In this document: positions 17,128-24,775 of the stretch, in pieces
Numbering within the stretch: position 1 is the stretch's first letter
Layout of the letters: every line of letters starts with the position of its first letter
NCBI GenBank assembly: GCA_947499125.1
Contig: CANMMP010000001.1
Coordinates: 806,001-870,000, forward strand
Direction of reading: 5' to 3'
Source of the DNA: an uncultured Pontibacter sp.
Lineage (GTDB): Bacteria > Bacteroidota > Bacteroidia > Cytophagales > Hymenobacteraceae
DNA: 64,000 nucleotides
Notes under the pieces: model-generated
Seen by the model: the letters and a program-made list of their open reading frames with translations, nothing else
Told to the model about the DNA's origin: nothing
Database searches by the model: none
Translations under genes and position numbers: made by a program

Positions 17128-18726
17128 CTAAAAGTATCCTACTCTACTTAGAAAATGAAAGGCTTCAATGTATAAGTCAACTGCAGGCTTATCATATTCT
17201 ATATCTATTTCTTCATTAGCTGAATTAAATTTATTTATAATAAAATCTTTTTTAGCTGTATCAAACCCAACAGTGAAAAATTCTTCGCCTAAACTATAAG
17301 TCCCTTTCAGATTATTAGCTCCTGATTTATCGCATATTATATCAGTTTCTGGTTTTTCACATATTAATGGTAAGGTACTATATAAGACATTTAAGTAATC
17401 TTCCTTTCTCGACCTTAAACCAATCAGGAAGTCTAATTTTTGTTTACAAAGCTCTAGTGCAGATAATACATCATCTTTATGATGAAACATCATAAATAAT
17501 ATATCAAATTCAGTGATAACACTAGGTTTAACATTGTAGATCAATAAATTTCCTGCTTCAATGTATCCTGATGATAATCTCACAGGCTTGTCTACTAATT
17601 TAATCAGAGAGCGTAAACTGATAGAACCATTTTTAAGGAACGAACTTAGGATTATGCTTAAATTCGACTTAACTCTTTTAATTATAACTTCATCAATATC
17701 AATAGTATCTGTAGAAATTGTTAGTTCTCTCACATATGAACTAACCATCAATTTTAAAGAAGTTATGTTATCAAAATAGAATATTCTGCTACTATAGAAT
17801 TTATCAATATACCCATTGAATGATAAGCTAGATCCGTAAGAGTGTTTGTACAAATCCCTAATATTAATTAGATCACATACAAAAATAATTTTATCGAAAC
17901 CAAACTTGTTCTGTAAGTATTCTCTTTCATTCATGTGTGCCCCAAAGATGTTAAAGAGTCTAAATACATGGTTTGGATCTAATCTGTCCAGATCATCTAT
18001 TATGAGAACCGTTTCAATTTCATCAGGTTTATAGTTTGGAGACTGCTCCCTCCTTTCTTCTCTCTGAATAGCTTCGTCTTTTATTCGTTTAACCAAGTCT
18101 ATAATTAACCCAGTAATAAAATTCATTTCATATTGTGAGCCCTCTGCTTGGGTAACTTCATTTAGAAACCCCTCTATTTTCTTTAACTCATTAGGGCTTT
18201 GCTCAATTTCTGCATATCTATCTTTAAAGTTCATTAATAGATTATAGAGTGGCTGAAACACCCCAGCAGTTTTTGTAACTGATTCATTCACACCCATATC
18301 AGAAAGAAAATTTGTCTCTCCAATCTGTCCGAAAAGTGTAAAAAAAGAAGGTAAAAGATTGCTCATTTTATGAGCAATCATGTAAGATGCAATGGTTGAA
18401 AAAGAGAAATTAGTACTATTAACTAGATGCGGATAATTCTTCAATATCTGATTTAAGATATCTACTTTGATATACTTGAAAACATCTTCGTTGTTAGATA
18501 AACTATAATTTACTGGATAGAGGTGAAATACTTCAAACTGTTTTGTCCCTCTATAAAATCTCCTTTTTACTTCTGATCTAAAAAAATGATTTAAAAATGT
18601 TGATTTCCCCGTACCATACATCCCTGAAAAGATGATTCTAGAATTACCTTCAATTTTTAAATGACTCCAGAAATCTTGATTTGGCTTAGTAAAAACTTCG
18701 TGAATAAACCTATCAGTTATTTTCAT
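17128..18726 (-). CDS. KAP-like P-loop NTPase, AT-rich accessory gene
   Basis: The 532-residue cytosolic NTPase has Walker A GMYGTGKST (35-43) and Walker B VLIIDDLDRLDP (240-251). The DDLDRLDP box is the signature of KAP/STAND-like NTPases. No membrane helices are evident between the two motifs, unlike classical KAP proteins. The C-terminal half is helical with no recognised effector. ATG at 18726 was chosen; a TTG at 18747 would add seven residues. GC content is visibly far below the neighbours, and the TATA[CG]TT word occurs only about twice. With its place just 3' of tRNA-Leu, this suggests horizontal gain. Such NTPases often serve in phage defence, but nothing here proves that. Confidence 0.75.
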   Translation of the reverse strand: MKITDRFIHEVFTKPNQDFWSHLKIEGNSRIIFSGMYGTGKSTFLNHFFRSEVKRRFYRGTKQFEVFHLYPVNYSLSNNEDVFKYIKVDILNQILKNYPHLVNSTNFSFSTIASYMIAHKMSNLLPSFFTLFGQIGETNFLSDMGVNESVTKTAGVFQPLYNLLMNFKDRYAEIEQSPNELKKIEGFLNEVTQAEGSQYEMNFITGLIIDLVKRIKDEAIQREERREQSPNYKPDEIETVLIIDDLDRLDPNHVFRLFNIFGAHMNEREYLQNKFGFDKIIFVCDLINIRDLYKHSYGSSLSFNGYIDKFYSSRIFYFDNITSLKLMVSSYVRELTISTDTIDIDEVIIKRVKSNLSIILSSFLKNGSISLRSLIKLVDKPVRLSSGYIEAGNLLIYNVKPSVITEFDILFMMFHHKDDVLSALELCKQKLDFLIGLRSRKEDYLNVLYSTLPLICEKPETDIICDKSGANNLKGTYSLGEEFFTVGFDTAKKDFIINKFNSANEEIDIEYDKPAVDLYIEAFHFLSRVGYF

Positions 18727-18755
18727 AATAATCTGTTCTAATTTCAAAAGGGAAT

Positions 18756-18950
18756 TTACATTATAACTTTACTATATAATACTAATATAACTCCTTTCAC
18801 CTTATCAACTTCAAAATCTGTTATATCACGTTCTTTTAGGTTCAAGGTAACTAATCCCCTTTACCAAAACCATAGCAATAACCTGTATCAACCAAAAACC
18901 AATTCTTAGCTTCAAGAATACGATTAGCGGAAAAGAAGCGAAAATATAAT
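18756..18950 (-). pseudogene. frameshifted remnant of a gene upstream of the KAP-like NTPase
   Basis: On the minus strand one frame reads ANRILEAKNWFLVDTG, then GYCYGFGKGD and a stop. In the next frame coding-like sequence continues (LVTLNLKERD, then FEVDKVKGVILVLYSKVIM) to a stop at 18756, 29 bases before the NTPase ATG. One inserted base near 18855 would join them. No start codon was found upstream, so the piece would be both frameshifted and 5'-truncated. Base composition matches the NTPase gene. No family was recognised. The reading is by eye and could be chance. Confidence 0.35.
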
Positions 18951-18973
18951 TTAGAAAGTCTGCAGTTAAGGTT

Positions 18974-19024
18974 AACTATAAACACAAGAGCCACTGAAAT
19001 TAAGTGGCTCTTGTGTTTATAGTT
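18974..19024. terminator. bidirectional hairpin terminator
   Basis: A perfect 22-base inverted repeat (core AGAGCCACT/AGTGGCTCT, outer ends AACTATAAA and TTTATAGTT) with loop GAAATTA. It lies past the 3' end of the broken transglycosylase gene and probably served it. It bounds the AT-rich block, which spans 17.06 to about 18.97 kb. Confidence 0.8.
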
Positions 19025-19085
19025 TGTTAATTTCTTATAGTTCTAAATTCTTCTTTTATATCAACTATAAACCTATTACAACTCC

Positions 19086-19334
19086 CTAATTCCTCTTTAT
19101 AGGCAGCATCAACTCAAATTCTTTCCGCTGCGCTACAATCAAACTATAGTCTTTTATCCAGGGATTGTATAGGCGCAGCGTTTTGTAGTTGGTGCTTTGT
19201 TGCAGCGCAAAGGCTGGCAGTTCAGTAATGGTGGATGTAACTTTAACTGTATGTATCGGCAATGACTGGTAACCTTCCCCTGCCGGCATACCAAATCTAT
19301 ACTCTTGTTGGTTACCCAACTCTTCTTTTCCATA
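19086..19334 (-). pseudogene. fragment of a lytic transglycosylase (C-terminal part only)
   Basis: About 75 codons closely match the C-terminus of the intact transglycosylase at 20601-21521. Shared blocks include TVKVTSTI, LPAFALQQ, and TNYKTLRLYNPWIKDY. Similarity starts at KE-E/V-LGN (base 19334) and stops abruptly upstream, where an in-frame TGA follows and no ATG precedes. The SLT catalytic domain is absent. It is a 5'-deleted paralogue; the DUF808 gene separates it from the intact copy. Confidence 0.8.
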
Positions 19335-19560
19335 GCAACAACTCCCTAAACCAATCCATCACTAAAAAACAGTGGCAAATCATAAGAAGCAGCAATTATT
19401 TACATCAGCATAAAGCCACCTCTCCAAACTTTTCTCTCGTACTATAAAACCTTTAATTGCGATCCTGTTTCTTTCGCTTAACTTTAGGATCGTGTATAAA
19501 AATGCTATCACTGATTATAGTATAAACAGCAATAGCTAAACTCTAAACTAAAAATAAACT

Positions 19561-20508
19561 ATGGCGACTGGTTTACTCGCTTTATTAGATGATGTGGCTG
19601 CACTGGTAAAAGTCAGTGCGGCAAGCCTGGATGATGTTCCGACCCAGGTGGCTAAAACTACAGGTAAAGTTTCCGGTATTGTAATCGACGATACGGCTGT
19701 AACACCGAAGTATGTGGTCGGTCTGGACCCGAAGCGGGAGCTTTCCATTATCTTCCAGATAGCTAAGAAATCGCTTATAAATAAAGCTCTTTTTTTAGGA
19801 CCTGCTGCGTTGGTGCTGGGCTACTTTGCCCCATCTATTATACCATACCTGCTGATGGTGGGTGGCGCTTTTTTGTGCTTCGAAGGGTATGAAAAAGTCC
19901 ATTCTATGTTCAGTAAGTCTAAGCATGAATCTCAGGATGAGCCTACAAAGGAAATGGAAATCATTACTCCTCAGGAACTGGAGAAACAGCGGGTTGGCAG
20001 CGCCGTACGCACCGACTTTATACTTTCTGCTGAAATAATGGCCATTGCCTACGCTACGGTGGCCGAAACTCCCCTGCTAACGCAGATCGTGGTGCTTTTA
20101 GTTGTAGCCATCTTCATTACGATACTTGTGTATGGTTTTGTGGGCTTAATAGTTAAAGCTGACGATATAGGGTTGCACATGGCCCAGGACAAATTTCATC
20201 CTACTACCCAAAAGATCGGGCGTAGTATTGTTAAATCGATGCCGAAGTTCCTGACTATACTTGGTTATATAGGAACTGCGGCCATGCTGTGGGTTGGGGC
20301 AGAAATTATAGCCCATGGTTTACCTTTTATGCATCACCCACTGGAAAGCCTGGAGCATACCTTTGCTGGTGTACCGGCACTTGGCTGGCTTGTAAAGGTT
20401 ATTTTGCTGGCTTTAGGCGGTGTAATATTGGGAGCTATTATAGCAAAAATAGTAGGGTTGGTGCATAAGCTATTTAAAAAGGACCCTGCTAAAAAAGTTA
20501 CCCATTAG
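19561..20508 (+). CDS. DUF808 family membrane protein (YedI-like)
   Basis: The 315-residue protein starts ATGLLALLDDVAALVKVSAA, the conserved DUF808 opening, followed by PKYVVGLDPKREL and GGAFLCFEGYEKV. Five or six membrane segments lie between residue 75 and the C-terminus. The family is widespread and its function is not established. The gene lies between two copies of a transglycosylase (one broken) on the opposite strand and ends in its own terminator. Confidence 0.88.
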   Translation: MATGLLALLDDVAALVKVSAASLDDVPTQVAKTTGKVSGIVIDDTAVTPKYVVGLDPKRELSIIFQIAKKSLINKALFLGPAALVLGYFAPSIIPYLLMVGGAFLCFEGYEKVHSMFSKSKHESQDEPTKEMEIITPQELEKQRVGSAVRTDFILSAEIMAIAYATVAETPLLTQIVVLLVVAIFITILVYGFVGLIVKADDIGLHMAQDKFHPTTQKIGRSIVKSMPKFLTILGYIGTAAMLWVGAEIIAHGLPFMHHPLESLEHTFAGVPALGWLVKVILLALGGVILGAIIAKIVGLVHKLFKKDPAKKVTH

Positions 20509-20527
20509 TAGTTCTGCTATAAAATGT

Positions 20528-20561
20528 AAAAAGGTCGCCTGGTTATCCCGGCGACCTTTTT
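20528..20561. terminator. bidirectional terminator
   Basis: A 12-base stem AAAAAGGTCGCC/GGCGACCTTTTT with a 10-base loop between the convergent DUF808 and transglycosylase genes. Confidence 0.88.
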
Positions 20562-20600
20562 ATGTTTATGTAGTTAGCTGTAGCTTCTATACTTTGATTC

Positions 20601-21521
20601 CTACTTTGGTAACTTCAGTTCGAATTCTTTTCCCTGGGCCACTGTTAAAGTATAATCTTTTATCCAGGGGTTGTAAAGTCGAAGTGTTTTATAGTTGGTG
20701 CCCTGCTGTAACGCAAAGGCCGGCAGATCAGCTATTGTAGATGTAACCTTTACAGTACGGGTTGGAAGAGGCTGGTAACCGTCTCCTGCGGGCAATTCAA
20801 ACTTATATTTCTGCGGATTACCTAACACCTCTTTTAAAGCCAGAATACGGAACATGTACCGGGAGGTCTCGTCGTTCAGGTAAAGGTCATAGTAATTGTT
20901 TACGCCCTGTTGTTGTAGCGCACGGCCAAGGCCACCCATGCCACGGTTATACGATGCGGCCGCATTCGTCCAGGAGCCAAAACGGCCCTTAGCGCTTTTC
21001 AGGTATTTTATGGCGGCAAGCGTAGCTTTCTCAACATGGAAGCGCTCATCCACTTCGCCGTTAACTATAAGCCCATAACCACGCGCTGTGTCGGGCATTA
21101 GCTGCCAGAAACCAGCTGCCCCGGCCGGAGAAGTAACCTGCCCAAACAAACTTTCGGCAAGCGCCAGGTAAATAAAATCTTCCGGCAGATCGTGTTCTTT
21201 CAGGATGGCTTTTATCTCAGGCTCGTAGCGCTGCATGCGTTTCAGGCCGAGTAAGGTAGTGGCGTGCAGGTAAGAGTTTACTAAAAGTTCGCGGTCCAGG
21301 CGTTCTGCCACATCGGGCACCTGGAGCGGCACCGGCTCGCCGGCAAAAGTAAGGGTGTTAGGCACAGCCGGCGACCTGAAAACAGCTGCATTACTATTTA
21401 TATCTGCTACTGAGGCATTATCCTTGCCACCTGCCGTCATTATCTGCTGGCGGCTAAACAATTGCAGCCCAACCACTAATATTAACGTGATAGCAATGTA
21501 CTTCCAGTTCCGCTGTGTCAT
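20601..21521 (-). CDS. membrane-bound lytic murein transglycosylase (SLT domain)
   Basis: The 306-residue protein has an N-terminal membrane anchor or signal (WKYIAITLILVVGLQLF). The SLT lysozyme-like domain spans about 95-220: LPEDFIYLALAESLF with the catalytic Glu, AGAAGFWQLMPDTARGYG, and ASYNRGMGGL. The C-terminal 75 residues (LPAFALQQGTNYKTLRLYNPWI) form a LysM-like cap seen in MltD-type proteins of this phylum. It cuts peptidoglycan to anhydromuropeptides in the periplasm. A truncated paralogue lies 1.3 kb away. Confidence 0.9.
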   Translation of the reverse strand: MTQRNWKYIAITLILVVGLQLFSRQQIMTAGGKDNASVADINSNAAVFRSPAVPNTLTFAGEPVPLQVPDVAERLDRELLVNSYLHATTLLGLKRMQRYEPEIKAILKEHDLPEDFIYLALAESLFGQVTSPAGAAGFWQLMPDTARGYGLIVNGEVDERFHVEKATLAAIKYLKSAKGRFGSWTNAAASYNRGMGGLGRALQQQGVNNYYDLYLNDETSRYMFRILALKEVLGNPQKYKFELPAGDGYQPLPTRTVKVTSTIADLPAFALQQGTNYKTLRLYNPWIKDYTLTVAQGKEFELKLPK

Positions 21522-21688
21522 AGTTCCCTCCTTCTCTCTTCAGAATATACTTTTAAAACGCTCTGATTAAATTAGTGAAAAATTCACACCAATCAAACTA
21601 AGAACGAACAGAACAGCCTAACATTACATTTATAATTCCGGTTGCATCTCAACGTTATAGTTTTCCCTTTTAGCAGATAAAGATTTTC

Positions 21689-22135
21689 CTACCCTTGCAG
21701 CTTCTCCGTGATCTCATCAACCAGTTCATCGCCCCATTGGGTAGCTATAGTTTCGTACTCTGCAGTTGTCCAGCGTTGCAGGTATTCCTTCTCGAGCCAG
21801 GTAGTATTTTTATCAGGGCCTATAGTATAACTGTCGTGCTCCAGTTTAAAAAGCAGGTCTTTTGTGATATCGAATGGCTCTGCACCTGGCCTGTTAAAAC
21901 CTTCCAAACGCAGCCTGAGTCCCAGGTTCTGTATATTTCCGTTCTCTATTGATACTTCCTTTTCTGAATCTGTGGGGTCTTTTGTCCAGGTATCCAGTAA
22001 TCGTTCCAGCACAAAATTTTCGAATAACGGAATAACCGGCGCTAAATTTATATGAATGTGTTTTCCGAGTTCAGCCAGCACATCGTTGTATAGTTGCTGA
22101 ATCCCTTTCTTATCGCGTATCTGCTTTTCTTCCAT
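21689..22135 (-). CDS. unknown protein, 148 aa
   Basis: An acidic soluble protein with no signal peptide or cysteines. It begins MEEKQIRDKKGIQQLYND, has a helical N-terminus and two Trp-rich stretches (DTWTKDP, TTWLEKEYLQRWTT). No family was recognised. ATG start at 22135. Codon use is like its neighbours, so it is probably a real lineage gene. Confidence 0.65.
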   Translation of the reverse strand: MEEKQIRDKKGIQQLYNDVLAELGKHIHINLAPVIPLFENFVLERLLDTWTKDPTDSEKEVSIENGNIQNLGLRLRLEGFNRPGAEPFDITKDLLFKLEHDSYTIGPDKNTTWLEKEYLQRWTTAEYETIATQWGDELVDEITEKLQG

Positions 22136-22172
22136 AGTTGTAAGTTAAATCTTTTATAAGTGTTACCTGATG

Positions 22173-22247
22173 CCCTTGCTGTGTGTTTTCACCAGCAAGT
22201 TAAATAACTGCTGAATGTAGATTGTTGGTGAAAACACCAACAATGGC
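22173..22247. repeat. two-hairpin dispersed repeat, copy 1
   Basis: CCTTGCTGTGTGTTTTCACC and the following AGCAAG (22174-22199) form hairpin 1. TTGTTGGTG-AAAA-CACCAACAA (22222-22243) is hairpin 2. Copy 2 lies at 52871-52945 in the opposite orientation, with the first 26 bases identical and the second hairpin conserved in structure. This looks like a REP/BIME-like element. No gene is in the 347-base gap around it. Confidence 0.7.
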
Positions 22248-22319
22248 TTGATGGGGCGCTTTATACTTTATAGTTACTAGAACTGTACTTGCTTTGCTCC
22301 TTATGCAGGCTTTCCTTAC

Positions 22320-22370
22320 GGGGACTTGGAAGTCCCCGGCAGATAGCTTTCGGACTCGGAAGTCCGAAAG
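22320..22370. repeat. tandem hairpins with GGACTnGGAAGTCC core
   Basis: GGGGACTT-GG-AAGTCCCC (22320-22337) and CTTTCGGACT-CGGA-AGTCCGAAAG (22347-22370) are two perfect palindromes. They share the core GGACT[TC]GGAAGTCC and lie 9 bases apart. The pairing suggests a mobile palindromic repeat rather than a terminator, as there is no U tract. Confidence 0.65.
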
Positions 22371-22482
22371 AGCGTTTAGTTTCAGACCTTGTTCTTCGAA
22401 AATGCACTTGGGGCACTAACAGCTTATACTTTTAAAGTTTATACTTTATAGATAACAGAACCTATAACTGATACTTTGCAAC

Positions 22483-22785
22483 CTATAAACGCTCGATAAT
22501 AATATACCTGGCCGAAAAACCATTGTGCTTATAAAGTTGCTGCAGGGCGGTGATGAATGATTGTGAAGCAGAAAGTCCATTACCCAGGCTTGTCAAAGGT
22601 TCCAGGTAATTATAGAAGCCGGTTTCGTGGCTCCGGCCCAGGTATCGGCGTACTTCTCTTTCATTTACATCCTGCAGGTTTTTAGCTAATGCAACCCGTT
22701 GCATGTAGGGTACTGCAGCCTGCATACTTCTGTAATCAGAGAAACTATAAAGTCGGTAGCGGGTGCTTAGCTTAATGGAGTTCAT
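22483..22785 (-). CDS. unknown protein, 100 aa
   Basis: A small basic protein rich in Tyr, Arg and Ser (MNSIKLSTRYRLYSFSDYRS) with no signal peptide, membrane helix or known motif. ATG at 22785 was chosen over a TTG nine bases upstream. It is preceded by the cupin gene on the same strand (86-base gap). No function can be given. Confidence 0.6.
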   Translation of the reverse strand: MNSIKLSTRYRLYSFSDYRSMQAAVPYMQRVALAKNLQDVNEREVRRYLGRSHETGFYNYLEPLTSLGNGLSASQSFITALQQLYKHNGFSARYIIIERL

Positions 22786-22880
22786 GGAAAGCAAAGTTAC
22801 AAATACTTAACTGCCCTAAAACAGCAGAGGCTGCCAACTATAACGTTAACAGCCTCTGGTATTTTTTAGTAGCGCTAAGC

Positions 22881-23420
22881 CTATCGTCCGAAATCATCCT
22901 GTACTCTTACAATATCATCTTCGTCCGATGGGTGGTTTGCGTCGGTATGTTGCCATATTTCGGCCAGCACGCCCCAGTCGTTTAAACCAACCAGGCGGTG
23001 TCGTTCGCCCTGGCTAAGCTTTATCTGGTCGCCGGTCTCTAATGTTTGCAGGCTGCCTTCTTCGTCGGTGTTGCTGGTAATTACGCCAACAGTTCCGCTA
23101 ATTACTCTCCATATCTCGGCCCGGCGGTAATGGTATTGCCACGATAAGCGTTTATCTGGTGCTACAACCAATATTTTAGGGCTAAGTTTTCCGGATATCT
23201 TCAGGTCGTCCACCGAAATTCCGTCAAAATAAGTATCGGCAAAACGCTGGGCCTGGCTTTCATCAATCACAAAAAAGCCACCCCAGGGGCGGTTCTGGTC
23301 TTCTTTATCTATCGTAAATCCTTTATTTGTAAGCTCTTGCTCTATCTCACTAAAGAATGTTGACTTTCTCTCTTCTTCAGACACCATGCAGTCTATATAA
23401 TTATTCTCTTGAGTATCCAT
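22881..23420 (-). CDS. cupin protein, type II phosphomannose-isomerase-like
   Basis: The 179-residue protein has a C-terminal cupin (residues about 70-160): SPKILVVAPDKRLSWQYHYR, AEIWRVISGTVGV, LETGDQIKLSQGERHRL, and GVLAEIWQH. This pattern matches the cupin half of mannose-6-phosphate isomerase/GDP-mannose pyrophosphorylase proteins. The metal-binding set here is H-x-H-like YHY, E and a later H. The acidic N-terminal 50 residues are unusual. Sugar isomerase activity is possible but not shown. Confidence 0.75.
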   Translation of the reverse strand: MDTQENNYIDCMVSEEERKSTFFSEIEQELTNKGFTIDKEDQNRPWGGFFVIDESQAQRFADTYFDGISVDDLKISGKLSPKILVVAPDKRLSWQYHYRRAEIWRVISGTVGVITSNTDEEGSLQTLETGDQIKLSQGERHRLVGLNDWGVLAEIWQHTDANHPSDEDDIVRVQDDFGR

Positions 23421-23530
23421 AGTTAATAAGTTAGGAATATATAAATACTATGATACTAAAGAAATGTTACTGCAAAATTCTTATAATTAATTTATACGAT
23501 CACTATCCCGGTCAAACTATAATGTATGGT

Positions 23531-24565
23531 TTAGTTAGCCTTTGCCAGTGCCGTTTTACCTGACGACTGGTGTACCAACAGCACAGCCACCGAGAACAGC
23601 ACAACCGCAACTACCTGATGCAACACACCCAACCATACCGGAACAGCCAACACCAACGTAGCAATGCCTAAAACTACCTGCACTAAAACGGTTATTACAA
23701 GCCACTGCGTTAACCTTCTGTAACTGCTATCTGCAACAGTTTTACTTTGGTACCAGAAGTATAAAATAACTATAAGCACAACCACAGCGAACCAACGATG
23801 TATAAATTGTACGGTCGCGCCATTATCCAGGAAATTTGAAAGAGTAAGTTCACCGGCCAGGTGCGAGGGGAACAATTCGCCGTTCATTAGTGGATAAGTG
23901 TTATACGAAAAACCTGCCTTTAGCCCGGCCACAAAAGCCCCAAGTATGATCTGCACCACTATTACACTCAATACAACTTTGGCAAGTATAGCCAGGTTTC
24001 CGGAAGTATAACTTGGTTTCGGTTTCAGGATATCAGCAATAGTCCAGAACAGGACACCAACCAGTATCAAAGCCAGCATCAGGTGAGCAGCCAATCTGTA
24101 GTGGCTCACATGCGGGTTCTCGCTTAAACCACTTTTCACCATTATCCAGCCCATCAATCCCTGGGCCATACCTAACAACAGCACAACCAGCAGCCTCCTG
24201 AAAAGCCATTGCGGGAATTGCTTACGGAAGAGGAAATAAAGGAAAGGAACGATGAACACAAGGCCAATAATGCGCCCCAGCAAACGGTGCAGGTATTCCC
24301 ACCAGAAAATCCGTTTAAAACCTGCCAGGTCCATACCAAAGTTGAGTTTCTGGTACTCGGGAAACTGTTTATACTTTTCGAACATGATAGCCCAGGCTTG
24401 TTCGTTCAGTGGCGGCAACGTCCCCGATATCACATTCCACTCCACTATAGACAGCCCGGAGCCAGTTAGCCGGGTAATGCCCCCGATAACAACCATCGCC
24501 AGTATCAGCAGCACGCCGCTCATCAGCCACCAAACTATGGCCGGATTATATTTTGTTTGTTGCAT
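23531..24565 (-). CDS. ctaA: heme A synthase, COX15 type
   Basis: This 344-residue protein with eight membrane helices oxidises the C8 methyl of heme O to the formyl of heme A for cytochrome oxidase. Conserved blocks: GGITRLTGSGLSIVEW at the N-terminus, FKRIFWWEYLHRLLGR with the first heme histidine, and the other histidines in HYRLAAHLML, QFIHRWFA and LHQVVAVVLF. Length fits the alphaproteobacterial/mitochondrial (two-half) class. No cytochrome oxidase genes are beside it. Confidence 0.93.
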   Translation of the reverse strand: MQQTKYNPAIVWWLMSGVLLILAMVVIGGITRLTGSGLSIVEWNVISGTLPPLNEQAWAIMFEKYKQFPEYQKLNFGMDLAGFKRIFWWEYLHRLLGRIIGLVFIVPFLYFLFRKQFPQWLFRRLLVVLLLGMAQGLMGWIMVKSGLSENPHVSHYRLAAHLMLALILVGVLFWTIADILKPKPSYTSGNLAILAKVVLSVIVVQIILGAFVAGLKAGFSYNTYPLMNGELFPSHLAGELTLSNFLDNGATVQFIHRWFAVVVLIVILYFWYQSKTVADSSYRRLTQWLVITVLVQVVLGIATLVLAVPVWLGVLHQVVAVVLFSVAVLLVHQSSGKTALAKAN

Positions 24566-24775
24566 AAGTCAGAAGAAAACAGGCAAAGGTCCTCATTTAT
24601 TTCCGCTTTTCAGATGATGTATATCATTGCAGAAATATTTAAGGCAAAAGTAGCTGTACAACCGTAAAACTATACTTGTATGCTGTTTTTGAAACAAAGT
24701 AGCACGTTTTTTGTAACTTGTGCTGAACAAACGCATCAACTGGTTGATAATTTTTTAGTCACCAATCAAAACTTT

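Noticed and set aside
18748-19085. Search for a tRNA-Leu 3' direct repeat (att site) bounding the KAP-like gene
   Set aside because: No copy of the GGTTCGACCCCGGCT region was found in this gap, so no attachment site is claimed.
22136-22482. Possible CRISPR-like array from repeated hairpins
   Set aside because: There are only two dissimilar pairs of palindromes, with no regular spacers and no cas genes.
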